DNA of 64,000 nucleotides. It comes from Gorsachius magnificus (Eukaryota > Chordata > Aves > Pelecaniformes > Ardeidae). Numbering within the stretch: the first letter of the stretch is position 1; the number at the start of each line of letters is the position of its first letter. The notes under the pieces were generated by a model. That model was given only the letters and a program-made list of their open reading frames with translations. It searched no databases and had not been told where the DNA came from. Positions 11,970 through 24,094 of the stretch are shown here, one piece after another. Location: contig CM067109.1 of NCBI GenBank assembly GCA_034008185.1, positions 29,730,885 to 29,794,884 of the forward strand. The letters are read 5' to 3'. Position numbers and translations under genes: made by a program.

Positions 11970-12611
11970 AGACTTATTCATGGGTCAGCAGTGTGCCCTG
12001 GCAATCAAAAGGGCCCACTGTGTCCTGGGGTGCATCGAGTGCAGCATATCGAGCTGGTCAAGGGAGGTGATTGTCCCACTCTACACAGCACTGGTGTGGC
12101 CCCACCTCAAGTCCCATGTGCAGGTTGGGATGCCTCTGTATAAGAAGGACATCAAACTATGGGAGTGTGTCCAGAGGAGAGTAACCGAGATGGTGAAAGG
12201 CCTCAAGGGCAGGACTTAGCAGGAGCAGCTGAGGTCACTTGGCTTATTCAGCTTGGAGAAGAGAAGGCTGAGGGGTGACCCCATCGCAGTCTGCACTTTC
12301 CTCATGGGGCGCGGTGGAGGGGGAGGTGCTGGTCTCCTCTCTCGGGTGACCAGGGACAGGACACAAGGAAATGGAATGAAGCTGCACTGGGGGAAGTCAG
12401 ATGGGACATTGGGAAACGGTTCCTCACTGAGAGAGTGGTCAGTCACTGGGACAGGCTCCTCAGGGAAGTGGTCACAGCACTGAGCCTGTTAGAGTTCAAG
12501 GAGCATCTGGACAACACTTTTAGTCATATGGTTTAGTTCTACAAGGAGCAGGGAGTTGGATGCAATGATCCTTACAGGTCCTTTCCAACTTGAGATATTC
12601 TATGTTCTATG
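11970..12611 (+). mobile_element. CR1 LINE 3' fragment, sense to MCC
   Basis: The + strand encodes scattered CR1 ORF2 C-terminal pieces: QQCALAIK, a V-I-V-P-L-Y-TALV motif, VQRRVTEMVKGL, SLEKRRLRGD-like sequence near 12256-12290 and DRTQGNGMKLHWGK near 12352-12400. The frame is broken several times. The 3' end is the hallmark: ACAGGTCCTTTCCAACTTGAGATATTCTATGTTCTATG, a tail ending in two ATTCTATG-type octamers at about 12611. It is 5'-truncated and old. It ends about 52 bases before the acceptor AG (12662-12663) of the MCC exon, so it forms the upstream neighbour of that exon's acceptor region. Confidence 0.93.
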
Positions 12612-12663
12612 TGTTCTTTATACACAGTCCGTACTAGAATGTTTTTCCATTTCTGCATTTTAG

Positions 12664-12875
12664 GTGCCTTATCAGGAGCCAGAGAAAGCTGGGAGTATGA
12701 TTCGGGAGCAAGAGACCTTCAGAGTCCGGACCTCCAGAGTCATTGTAGGCTACAAAAGGTGTTGGAGTATGGTGGAAGCAATGTGACTCAACAGGCTGCT
12801 CTGAAAAGGCTTCTAGCTCAGGCCTCAAATTTTAGCAACTCTGTTGGAGGAAGCTACTTAGAACTTGCCAACACT
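12664..12875 (+). CDS. MCC: MCC long-isoform internal coding exon
   Basis: A 212-base exon, entered in phase 1 after TTTCTGCATTTTAG and ending ACT before a consensus GTAAGT donor at 12876. Only one frame is open across it. It encodes 70 full residues including ALSGARESWEYDSGARDL near the start and NSVGGSYLELANT at the end. From memory this matches the segment of the long MCC isoform that lies between the N-terminal EF-hand region and the coiled-coil part shared by both isoforms. MCC is a large coiled-coil scaffold protein of cytoplasm and cell cortex, with a C-terminal PDZ-binding motif, reported to restrain cell-cycle entry and beta-catenin signalling. This 70-residue piece is polar, rich in Ser, Gln and Leu, with no catalytic motif, and looks like a linker. 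The exit phase 0 agrees with splicing to the shared exon. A CR1 element ends about 52 bases before it. The identity is recalled, not searched. The exon call itself is strong because frame, acceptor, donor and phase agree. Confidence 0.88.
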
Positions 12876-13592
12876 GTAAGTGTATTTTGCCTCTGCTTTT
12901 AAGTTTTGTAGAAATTTTTTCTTGTTTTTTTCCAAAGAAGCATATTAATTCCAGCCGTAGGGCCTTTGAGCCTTCATGGGAACGATGCCACGCTGCTGTT
13001 GCCTTTCAGAAAACCAATGTGATTTTAGCAGTTGCTAGGTGTATAGTATTTCCAAAGGTCGCGTAACTGAGTTTCATCAAAAAGGGTAGGAGTCTGTGAG
13101 GAGCCAAAGTGAAGTCCTTAATTTACACAGCTTAACAGAAGAAGAATTGTGTCTGAAAACTTCCTACCAATTAATTTTTTTAAGTATGGTGTCAGATTTT
13201 TTAGAAGTGTTGTGCAGAAAAATTCTTCCTATGTTGTTTCATTACTGCCCACTAAATTTTTTTTCATAATTGCTTTAAGCCCTTGGTGTGCTAGCATTAT
13301 GCTTTTTTATTTCTACAGGCAACAACTATTCTCTGTTGTAAAAAAACCACATAACTGTTGAAGGAGTAGGGTGTTATTGCTTCCCTGTCATATTGGGATC
13401 GAGTTTGTGTAGTTTTCAGCCTGGCGTGTTATAAAAGGCCACCCATTTTGTAGCATGTTTCTGGTTTATGTTGCACAGGAGTTTAAGTGGAGAAGTAAAA
13501 AATGCTAAAAGGAAAGCAAAAAGTTTCTCATTTTTAGAATGACTGTTCATTGGCACGCTTGCCTTTGATGAAATAGAGTCCTAGTTTATAGT
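12876..13592. other. MCC intron immediately after the long-isoform exon
   Basis: Starts with the GTAAGT donor. T-rich stretches follow. The frame at 13149-13361 has no recognisable domain. No further exon is visible. Confidence 0.5.
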
Positions 13593-13655
13593 ATCATAGG
13601 CTAATTCAAGCTGTAAGAGAACCTCAGGAGGTCATTGAGTCCAATGTCCTCCTGA
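13593..13655 (-). mobile_element. CR1 3' tail scrap
   Basis: ATCATAGG, then AGAGAACCTCAGGAGGTCATTGAGTCCAATGTCCTCCTG, matches the extreme 3' end of CR1 read on the minus strand (complement of the AGGTCATCTAGTCCAACCCCCCTG region). Only about 60 bases are recognisable, and only one octamer copy remains. Confidence 0.7.
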
Positions 13656-16600
13656 AGACTTAATGTCTAATGGAAGTGATTGCTGGCAACAGAGGAAAAT
13701 CAACTTCTTTAAGCTGTATTATTTGGAAAGAAAATGGTGAAAAATCTTCTGAAAGTGTTTTCAAAAGCCTTTTAAGTTTTATTCAAGTTCCTGAACATGA
13801 GCTGATATAGGACCTAAAGTTTCCATAAGCAGAGTAAAAATATGTAGATATTAAAACTTACTTAAGGGAGAAAAGAGTTCAAGGAATTTGATGGTTCCTT
13901 AAAGGAATTGTGTCCTCATTTTCCCTGGGAAGGATAATAAGGAATCAGCTGTGATAAATCATAAAGTCTTTGATCTTCAAAACTGGACAGAAGCATATGG
14001 AAACTGGAAAGAGTGGAAAACAAGGAGGTATACATGTGTCGTAAAGAGGGTAAGATGGAGGACCTGGAAAATTGTAGGCCAGTCAGCAGCTTTATTTATA
14101 TGTTCCAGTAGTTTTCTGGAAATGTGAGCAGTTTTAAGTGAGTAAGAGAGAACATGTAGATTTGTAAAAGAACAATTGTGTCCATCCAATCTAGTATCTC
14201 CTTTAACAGAATAGTAGACTCTCGAGATAGACGAGCAATAGTAGATGTTGTGTTTCTCCAGTAAGACATCTGACCCTGCCTTGCGTAACATTGTCATCAT
14301 CAAGGCAAGAAAAGTCATCTAAATGTAACTTCTAATGGGTGGATATTGGATTGGTTTAAAAATTGTGAGGCACTGTTTTTTTGAATGTTTCCTGAGCTCC
14401 ATTCTGTCCTGTGTTCTCTGACTTGTATGAAAACACTGCCAGACTCAAATCAAACTATATGGTAAAACAAGTACTTCCCCTCATTGAAAACTGCTACCAT
14501 CATAATCCATTAAAAAGTGCAAGTCTAGGTCTAACGAAGGTAGTGAATCAACATAAAATTTCCTGTTCACTTATATGTGTTCCATAGTCTTGATTGACTT
14601 GCTTAAAAATTGCCATTTTGGAAAGACGTGAGCTGTTTCACATTTGATTATTTTGAAGGATGTAGAAGGCACTTTAACAGAAGTTTGACTAGAGCTGCTT
14701 AAGACAGATAGCTGCGCAAAAAGCTTGCATACTTTTATTTCTGGATTAGGAACTGTGAGTTGCTGTGTCCTTTTTGGATCTGAAGTTCATTCAGGTTTCA
14801 AGGTGGGTATTTACTAATAGACCCTCCATCTGTGCTCCTGGCTGATGGTAGTTCAGAAATGATGGGCTTTGGTAACCTGTTGTACATTTGCAAATACGAA
14901 GACACGGGTGTGCAGTGCTCTTCAAGAATGCAGAGTGTGAAGGCTACTGCATTGCTATGACATGTAGAAATCTTAAACATAAAAATGCCGAAGGCTCGTA
15001 AGAAATGAAGATCCCCAAGGATTATAGCTTTCTGTTTATTCCCATCTCTAAATTCCTTCTATGCTTACTGTCATGAAAGATGCCGGATCTTTATTTCAAT
15101 AGGCATCTGTTATACTTCTGCTTTTAAATATTCTTTTAGTGTTCTTTCAAATTGTAGTAGAATCAGCAGTCTCTCATTTGTATGTAGAGGAATACAATAA
15201 CATCTCCATTTGACTCCTGCCGAGCATTGGTGTCATGGGTCATATGTAAATTTTTGCTTTGGCTTTATTTAAATGGAGAGAGAGAAAGAAATGGAGGAAA
15301 ATGGAGAGAATGGTTTACTTTTTTTTTCACTGTTTTACATTTATTCCCTTTACACAGTTTTTAATACTGAAGGGCATACTTACTGCAGTCTAAATTTAGA
15401 CTCTTTGAAGAGCTAAACGTATCCTTTTTAGAGATGTGATTTAATACGGGTATTTCCTTCGCTGTCTCTTTCTGAGATTGCTTTACCTAACTGCATTTGC
15501 CACAATGACAAGCTGAGCTGCTCCCTTGCATTCATTCTCAGAAATGGCAGATCTCAGCTTTCACATTTTTATGGGTTGCATCTGGGGAATGTTTCCAGTT
15601 GTACACAAGGAGCTGGGCAGACTCCTTTGTACTGTAACCAGGATGAGTTAAAAAAAAACCTGATGGAGCTTTAATAACTGCAGATCTTCCTTTCGGGAGT
15701 TGATTGTATTTCTTTTTGTAAAGGCATGTAATAGAAGGACAAAGATTTAAAAACAGGGTCTGTGCAGACATTTCTCTCTGGAGCTCTGAACGCTCCTAGA
15801 GTTAACCAGAGAAGTTTATCTTCTTCAGAACGCTTACGAAAAAGCAGAGCAGAGGCTTTCTGTGTCATCCTGCTCCCGGATGAACAGGAGCTTTTCCCAA
15901 ATGCATCGCCACAGGCCATATGGACACTCTCTTCAAAGTAATGTTTTTTACGTTTCTTTGGCGATGTTTGGACTTCAGACTCAGAGGTCTAACAGAGTAA
16001 CTATTGTGTGGGTGAACATAAATCAGTTAGGTGCTTTCTGGTTAGAGGTCATGTGATTGTTTTTCTCTCAGCACCTTGAAGTGCTTTTCCCTATTGGAGT
16101 GTAGATTCTTTTTACTTAATTTCCTGTTTTTCCTTCTGACAGCCTTCTTTTGATTTTAAACTGTGCAGTCAGGCTAAAGACATCTACAGCATAGATATAC
16201 TCCTCAGTCAATGCAGAGGGTCTCCATGCTGCCCTTAACGTTTAAGTTTACTATTTGTGAAAGCTAAATGAACATCAGTCCACTATCACTTTGCTTAGTT
16301 TTTATAAAGTGAAATTTTTTTAATGCTTTTTAAGTCCTGCTCCACAGAGCTTTATAAGAATGTAATACCCGCTCTGAAGCTTTATTCCTATTCTTTCACA
16401 GGAGCCATGCAATTTCTAAAAGTGCTGTTTGAAATTTAACCATTCATACTCATTGCATATGTTTTTGTCTGTTCATTTCACATCATTTTGCTATGTTTTG
16501 GTTTATTAACACATACTCAGATTCAGCTTTTCTTTTACCTGAATAATTTATTCTATAGTCTTTATAGGATGTGTAAATCAGTGTTTTTGAGATTCAGTTT

Positions 16601-17492
16601 TACACATAATATTAAGAACACATTTCTCTTTATATCTCTTCACCTTGGTACCAGTATTTTTGACTAACATATTAAACTTTAATGTGACCTGTCACCAGTT
16701 ACTGATGATGTACCTATTTGTGCCACTAGGTTAAATACTACAGCAAATATCTCTGATGTGAACCCTTGTGTGTGTGTGTTCCGAATGTAATAATTTATGA
16801 GCTTGGTTGGTATTGCATTGGGATGTACATAATTTAAATATTCTTCATGGCTAGAAAAGAATTCAAGCATTTCAAAGGATTTTGTTGGGTGCATGTTTGG
16901 GAGTTGTTTTTTATTTCTGCTTGAATCTTCAAACTTGTACAAGGATCGCTAACGTGGATAGTCACATAACTGTACTGAAATAGCTGATTTGAGTGGTATC
17001 ACATCTGTTCACTTCCCAGGTGGCCATGCGGTCTTGATGTGCTCCCTGTGGTGCTATCAGGAGGGATAGCACTCTGTTGTAGGAGCTGAAGTACTGCTGT
17101 TCTTGGAAAACATTGCACTGGGCAGCATCTCAGCATGATAGGCATATTTCACATTAGTATTCCAGTGAAGTTTAATAAGTTGAAGTAATAAGGTTTGGAT
17201 ATGTTTAATGCCCTTTTCATATTCTCCTTGCACATGATTAAAATAGACCGCATTAACTTGATTATTTTTTTTTAGTAGAATGTGTCCATATAAATGCGAA
17301 TACGTGTCTGTGTGCTTACTGTTAGTTTCTGTTGCCTTAATTCAGCGTTGTTTTAAGATTAATGTATTTGTTGTCACAAATAGCTACATTCACATAAGTA
17401 AAACCAATTGGGATTGTTTCATTTGCCATGATGATATGATCTCATACCTCTGTTCTTTTAGCTGTAAATAACTCTGGTGAGAAAGTCTCTGC

Positions 17493-17550
17493 AGAAAGAT
17501 CTTACATCTGTAAGATGTGACCCCAGATATGTTGATATATGGGTCTTTCT
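17493..17550. other. 58-base nested inverted repeat that can form a three-way junction
   Basis: Outer arms AGAAAGA (17493-17499) and TCTTTCT (17544-17550) pair perfectly. Inside are two hairpins: TCTTAC (17500-17505) with GTAAGA (17510-17515), loop ATCT, and CCCAGATAT (17522-17530) with ATATATGGG (17535-17543), loop GTTG, 8 of 9 pairs. Only six bases (17516-17521) are left unpaired between the hairpins. This is a direct reading of the sequence. Function is unknown. It lacks tRNA signature bases and could be a small DNA-transposon end, a structured RNA, or chance. Confidence 0.5.
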
Positions 17551-20500
17551 AACTATCCAGTCCCTGGACTGGTGTGATCGAGGGTCCTTTAATCTCTGAT
17601 ATTTCTGTCCAAAGACACTCCAGCTATACCAGAAGCTCTTTGACTGCACCTTCCTTGCCAGAGCTCTTTTGGTTGAAAACATTTAGAACAATTTGATGAG
17701 GGTGTGGTTGACTTGCAGAGGGGAACGAGTACAGCTGTATTTTTGAGAATAGAGTGTGGTAGGATTTCTTCATGACCACGTGCTTTTAGAAGCCCGTGTT
17801 GCTATTTCTTTCTCAAAGCAGCCGTGCAAGCGCCACAGATGTGGTTGTTCGTACTAACTCAGAGAGAAGGGCAATACTTACAGAGTTGCCAGCATCGCCT
17901 CCTGCAGCATCTTCTTGTTCTGGCCAACAGCTAAGCAGGCATAATCCTGCTTTATCTTGTGCAGGGCTGTCTGTGCAAGATGGATGTGTCTAAGGAGGAG
18001 GGTGTTGGCGCAGATTGGTCCACCAGCGAAATCTCTGTTTACTTCTTGTTCTTGATGGAATGTCTCCATCAAGAATAAAACAGAAAGCTAATGCAACAAG
18101 ATTCTTAATGCATCTTCTTGTAACTACTCTGGTATATGCTCTTCCTCAGCTGTTTCTGCCTGATTTGCATGTGTGTGTACCTCATTTGGAGGTACTAACG
18201 ACTTTGCTGAGCTTGGGAATGGACCATTTTGATCATGCATCAGTGTGACAGGGTATGCTTTTTGTACAGCAGAATTAAGGTGGCTAAACTGAATTTAGTT
18301 CTGACTGTGGACTCTCTCTGCCAAATGCAGATATCATCTCTGTTGGGTACACAACCCAAAAGTTTATAAAGTACGAAGGCATGCTGGAAATATTCATAGC
18401 AAAGCAATATGTAGTTGTATTAGCATTAGTTTCACAGCATGATCACTAGCAGATGAGAACTTAATGTCTTTGTCTTAGGAAGTGTTATCTTCTCTGAAAA
18501 TAGATATTCTTACTGCGATACCTCTTCATTAGTCAGGCTCAGTGAATGTCTGCATTGCTAATTTTTTTTCTTTAAGAGCATTGAGCTACAAGTCATGACA
18601 GAGAGAATCATTGTTTTGAGAAAGCTGTTCTTTTTACTTTATATAGTTTATTCTGAGTGATAATATTCAAAAAGTCACTGTTATATTTTTCAGGGGCAAG
18701 TGGCTTTTCTTTTCTCACCTGGATGATCTGCTCCACAATCAGGCAAACATAACTTGCTGTGGCCTATTTATTCGAGTAGCTTTTGGGTATAAAGGCGTAT
18801 ACTTAATATTATCATTGTGTTTACATTTATGTTAGACTGTAGTGTAGCTGGTTCTGGGTAACTGCTTGAAACAGCATTAATGGGCTGTTTCATCCCGAGT
18901 CACAATAACCATTTGTGTGCTCTGAGATGCGGGTGAATGTAAATTAAGTGATCGGCACATAAATTCTGTACTGCTGTCGTGTTACTGAGTGTATAAGGAG
19001 TTCTTGCAATGCCTTAATGTTCTAAAACATACTTAGTACTTTAGCAAGAGCATATTATAGAGATGCTTGGTATTTGGCGTATATTCAGATGTGACATTCT
19101 GTGATGAAATTCAAAATGCTGAACTGAATCTCTGTGTCCAGCCCTTTCTCCAGCACTTCAGACCATTTGACAATACATCAATTACTCTGTTAATTCCTAC
19201 TTTACCTCCCACTTCGGCTGTAAGACAGCCAGCTGGTATTTCTACTGTCCGTTGCTGTGTGACCGGCAAGGGGATGTGCCTATGTAACCAACAGTTTTTC
19301 CTTACAAAGGCTGATACGATCAGATTATCCACTGATAACAGATGCCTGCTTGTTCATCTTATGTATATAAATCTTTATTTGCACAAGTCACTGTAATGTT
19401 GGTGTGTTTAGAGAGCACAAATTATACTGCTTAAAAAAACCATGCCACTCACCCTCCCAAAAAGCTGAAAACCTCGTTTGTGTACTATAATTCTTTTAAG
19501 CTACATTTTTGGCTCATTTTAACTAACCTAGTAAATGTAGATTTTAAAATTGACTCCTTAAAACCAGGAAGGATTGTCTGGTTGCCAAAGAAAGCAAAAA
19601 TACTTTTGTAGTGGATGGGGAAAAAAGAGCTTCGTAGAATTTTGTGGCAGTCTAGGTATAGTCTTAAAGTTATCCTAAATATGAACCATTTTCTCTGTTG
19701 TTTAATTTTATAGTCATCAGCTGTAAATTAAATGTGAGTTTTATTGAAATCACACAGGTATTTCTTTTGGGAAATGGCCTTGTGAGGGAAAGTATCAAGG
19801 AAGTCTGAAAACAGAACTGTACTGTGAAAGGTAATTCCATGGTTGGTTTGTAGGCTACTTTTGTTTGGTGTCCCTGTTAATGAGAACCTACTGTAAAGTG
19901 TCTCATTTAGTTTCTGAAGTTTTTATGGTTTTAGAACTCAGTAATATTGGTACGTCCTTTTCTGGTAAAGTCTGCCCCTTCTTCTCCCCCCTCTCTCCAA
20001 ATCTTCTCTGGTTTTAAATTAAGCTTGTTTGTTCCTTAGTTTGGGAAGTTCTGCTCCTTCAGCTTCCCCACACCTCCCCTTACAGACAGGGAAATTTGGC
20101 CCCAAAGCATCAGGTATCCCAAGGCACATCTTTTTGAATGGGGGAGAGTAATGCCTTTCTAGTCCCCCTGCACGAGGCTAGTCTGGGTAAGGAACACTTA
20201 GATTCTGTGTATTTCAAAGAATTTATTCAGTGCTATAGCCACTTTGTAGGATATGTCAGAAGTCAGTTACCTGTGCGCAGATTGATTTTTCCCAAGTTAT
20301 TTTGTTGGGGAGTCTGTTCTGTACTCGGGAACCAGTGCATACCCTTACAGTAAGCCGCAGGAGCCCGGTCTCTTCCTCTCCTCCTCTTGCAGCCATTTGT
20401 TTTCCATGTCCTACATGCAACTTGTATTACAATTTCTTTTTCATGCCAATAAAAGCTATTACTGTAAAAATGTAGCCTAATGATTCTTTCAGCTGGAGCC

Positions 20501-21110
20501 CTATTAGGTAGGAAGGCCTGAAGCTGAAGAAGAATCTAGTGGTGTGGACAGCAGACCCTACTCTTTGTAAAAGATTTGTGCCCAGGATAACCTTGCCTTT
20601 TATGCCTCTGCTTCCACACTAGGCATTGTTTCCATTCTGCCAGGCTAAAAACAGAATCTGAGAATTCCATTAAAGCAAGGACCGATTATTGGAATATAGA
20701 TTCAGGAGGCTTGGCTTGTCAGAAAGCAGGCACAAAGGCAGTTTTGTCTGAGAGACCTTTTTTATGTTTAGGGGTGTGGGAAGCTGTTTGCTGTTTGTCT
20801 TTGATTTCAAGCCAGCATTGTAATGGAGTTTGTTTGTCTGAATCAGGCATCAGGTATAATAGGATTATGCATTGTGTTTATACAGTCCTGGTTGTCATAG
20901 CTCTCTAATAGTGCTCAGCTATCAATTTTTCTCTTATAAGTTAAAATTGACATTATGGATTAGGTCTGCCAAGACTCGTCTATTTATATGAAATGTAGTT
21001 TTTCTGTCTTTTCAACTTACTGGATCGTAACAGACATAGAGGTGAGCAAAAGGCAAATTCTAAACTTTCTTGAAAACTCCCTTCGGTAGCATATATGCTG
21101 AGGTGGGGGG

Positions 21111-21145
21111 TTTTTTTTGTTTGTTTTTTTTTTTTTTTTTTTTTT
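21111..21145 (+). repeat. T-rich homopolymer tract
   Basis: Two T runs separated by GTTTG, the second with 22 consecutive T, preceded by six G. It may be a decayed poly-A tail of a minus-strand insertion, but I see no retrocopy attached to it. Length is probably variable. Confidence 0.9.
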
Positions 21146-23944
21146 AATTCTGTTACTATTTCCATCTGCAGATGATCACAGCACAACATGGTGGGTGTCA
21201 GCACAGGGCACATTTGTTCAGGCAGCCTTTTAATAGATCCTTTTGACTGACTTTTTAATTGGATCCTTTATGTGACAGTTGCACAGTATCTCTTGTAAGC
21301 ATATAATGAAGGTGAAGTGCACAGAATGATGGGTTTTGACCAAACTCTGCAGTTGTAACTGGATGATGGGAACTGGTGTGTGGTAGTCGGATGCTATAGA
21401 AAAGGGTGTCTTAACAAGTGTCTGTAAGTGGATGTTATGAAGGTCTATGGCCAAAGTTTCAAAATTTCTAATTTCACTTAGTTGCAAGGACTTTGTATCT
21501 TTCCCCCTCTCATGTAGTGAAGGGAGCCCTGGCTTACTTTTCCAAACTTTTTTTTTTCCAGTTGTCTGAAATGAAGAGCAATTCACCTGGTACATTGAGC
21601 CAGCACCACTGCACACATACAGAATATAGGATTAATACTGTTAACCTTGCTTGTCAGTGGTAAGCTGAGCCTGAGGCCCAGGAAGCAACATTGACCTCCT
21701 GGCTTCTGGTGTGCTGGAAAGATCACCGTGTAGCCTTGCCATAGGGTCTTCTGTCTTACCAACCTTTCTGCCTGTTCTCTGTGTGTACGCTGTTGACCTG
21801 ATATAGTTGCAGTTGGCAACGCTGAGCCTCTGTGAATCCTAATTTATTAAAAAGATTGGAAGACTTATTCCTCCTCCCCTTCTACGCACATACTAAACCC
21901 TTATATTTTGGTTGCACGATATATAGGAATTTTGATAGTAAAGTGAAATCTTAACCGCAATGCACAGTTGCAAATGAACTCTTAAGTGCTTTTGCAGTTC
22001 AGCGCTAGTTCAGTTATAAAGGGGCAATCAACCGTTATCCCGCCAACCAAGCGAGACAAGGCAGGGTTTCCACAGGAGCCTGTCGGTGCCATGGTTAAAT
22101 CCATCAAGATGCTCCCTCCCTGGAGTTGTTTCTCTGTCACTGTCAGGTCTGGGACATGGACCCTGAGGCAGTGCAGGATGCTGCCACTGCTCACAGTCCC
22201 TGCTTCTCTCTATGTTCTGGGTTTTTTTAAAATGAAGATACAGTTGTCAGCGCAGCTGTTTGGGGGGACCATTTTCGTGCCAGTGCAGAGAAAATGGGAG
22301 GTGAGTACTTCTGCACAGGCGCTCTCTTGTGCTTACTGTTTCTACTTTTTGCGAAGAACTGTTTCAGCACAATTGCTTCATTTTGGGCTAGAAAACCACA
22401 TTATCGCTTCTCAGCTGGGAGACAGATTATGATAATAGCTGTGTTGCAATGTATTGGTAAACTCCACTTTTCATCATGGTAGGATGCAATCAAAGTAAAC
22501 TTTGAGTTTCAGGAAGGGCATTGTCTGTTCTGTGAAGAGTTCATAATGAAATAAGAACCCCACTGATGTACCCAAGTGAGGTTTGTGCCTTTAGGATAAA
22601 TAGCCATCTCTAATTTCCTACACTGAGTTTTGTACTAGTTTTATCTACTTGAAGCTATAATTTTAGGGAAGTGACTGGAGAAAAAGACATTGAATCTTTC
22701 TGCTCTATGAATTTTTAAAGAGGTTGTAAGTGCATATTATTGGCTGGTACGCATTATAGAAAAGGAGGGAAAAGTGCTTCCGTAGCACCTACAGGGGTGC
22801 CAGGTGTTTCTTCATAATGATGAAATGTCTTGTGCCAGGATTCTAAATTGTGAAGATAGGACAAGCAATTTGTTTGTTTAGATACGGGTTAGCTTATTTG
22901 CTTTGGTTTAGTTGGTTGATAGACCCTTATCTGAGAGCAAACACTAAAAATATTTAGCAAGTAATTTCTAAACTTAATGAAGTAAGGGACTATTCAGATG
23001 AGGCCTGAAAGTAAAGAAGATTTTAGCTTTGTAATCAAGTTTCATGGACCTGGAGTAAGTGTAAGTGGCTTGAAAAAAGCATAAACAGGTCTTGGGCTGT
23101 AGAACCAAATAGACTGTACAAGAAAGTCAGAGATATTCTAAATGCTGAAGCAGGGTTGCTCGCTGTCCCTCCCATTGTAAAATGAAGCTGACAGATACGA
23201 AGGCTAAAGAAGAAATGGGTGAGGCAGATCTAAGGCAGTCTTGAAGATTTTGACGAGAAGCTTAAAAGTAGGAAGATGTATAGGAAAAAAGTCACTGGAG
23301 AGATTTAAAAGATACACAGCAAAGCAGTTAGAAGGGCAAAAACCTGAATTTTATAGACCAGATAGGGGGTTAGGATAGAGAGATTTGATTTTGTGTTTAG
23401 CTATGCAAGGAGAGAGAAAAAAAAAAACCACAGACCTTTAGAAAAATAAAGAAATACTCACATTTACTGGATAGTAAATTGTTAGGGAGTTGAGAAGTGA
23501 TCTGTAGACTAACTTCCTCACCTTCATGAGCAGCCACTAAACTATGCAGCCAAGGAAGACGGCAAGTAAAATAAACTTCAGATGAGGGCCATAGGAATTA
23601 AATTACAATAATCTTAAATTTGTTGATAGTAAGATAGATCTGGTGGAAAACTAGGGAGTTTGATTCACCAGAGGTTTTATAAATACCATTTCAGCTCACA
23701 TCATTGTTGAAGTAATTTTTGTTATAATTTCTGCCAAAATGAAAGCTCCCCAAATCCCGTAAGTGCTCAGTGAAGTTGATGCTCTTGTTATTTAAGTGCT
23801 CATGCCAGCCAAAAAGTCTTGTAGAGCTTCAAGCAGGGATCTGCCAGACACTTGCCTTGCATTTGCCAGAATTCATCTGACTGGAAATATTTCAAATGGA
23901 AAATGTTTCAAATGGAACCTTCAGTGAATCCAAACTTTCAAATA

Positions 23945-24094
23945 CTTACATATACATACATATATGTACATTTATATAGGTAAGTGTGTGTACACACATG
24001 TATATGCCAGAGTGTGTATTGTATGTATATGTACAAACATCACACACACTACATATATGTATATATGTGTGTGTGAGTGTATATATACGTATAG
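23945..24094. repeat. TG/CA and TA-rich microsatellite
   Basis: About 150 bases of imperfect alternating purine-pyrimidine units (ATACAT, GTGTGT, ACACAC, TATATATG). Open frames on both strands here are by-products of the repeat. Such tracts are length-variable and can adopt Z-DNA or cruciform forms. Confidence 0.9.

Larger units (their letters stand above)
13656..23944. other. MCC long-isoform intron, no gene seen
   Basis: About 10 kb of AT-rich intron. The longest frame, 148 residues at 21986-22432, lies in a slightly GC-richer stretch that is also open on the minus strand (21982-22194). Neither product shows a family signature and I do not call it a gene. Other frames are short. Notable non-coding items are listed separately: the inverted-repeat structure at 17493 and the T-rich run at 21111. 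A short GTGTGTGTGTGT run lies near 16768. Confidence 0.5.

Noticed and set aside
11851..12483. Plus-strand frames of 122 and 76 residues before the MCC exon
   Set aside because: They are translated CR1 sequence with frame breaks. The upstream part is chance intron frame.
12609..12663. Extending the MCC exon upstream to an ATG at 12609
   Set aside because: The open frame continues upstream only by chance into the CR1 tail. The TTTCTGCATTTTAG acceptor and the match to the internal MCC segment place the exon start at 12664.
1..12663. Upstream MCC long-isoform exons (EF-hand part)
   Set aside because: I looked for frames resembling the EF-hand and following linker and saw none. Very short exons could escape reading by eye, but none can be supported.
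17493..17550. tRNA gene interpretation of the three-way fold
   Set aside because: No T-loop or D-loop signature bases, no anticodon arm of proper size, and only two inner hairpins.
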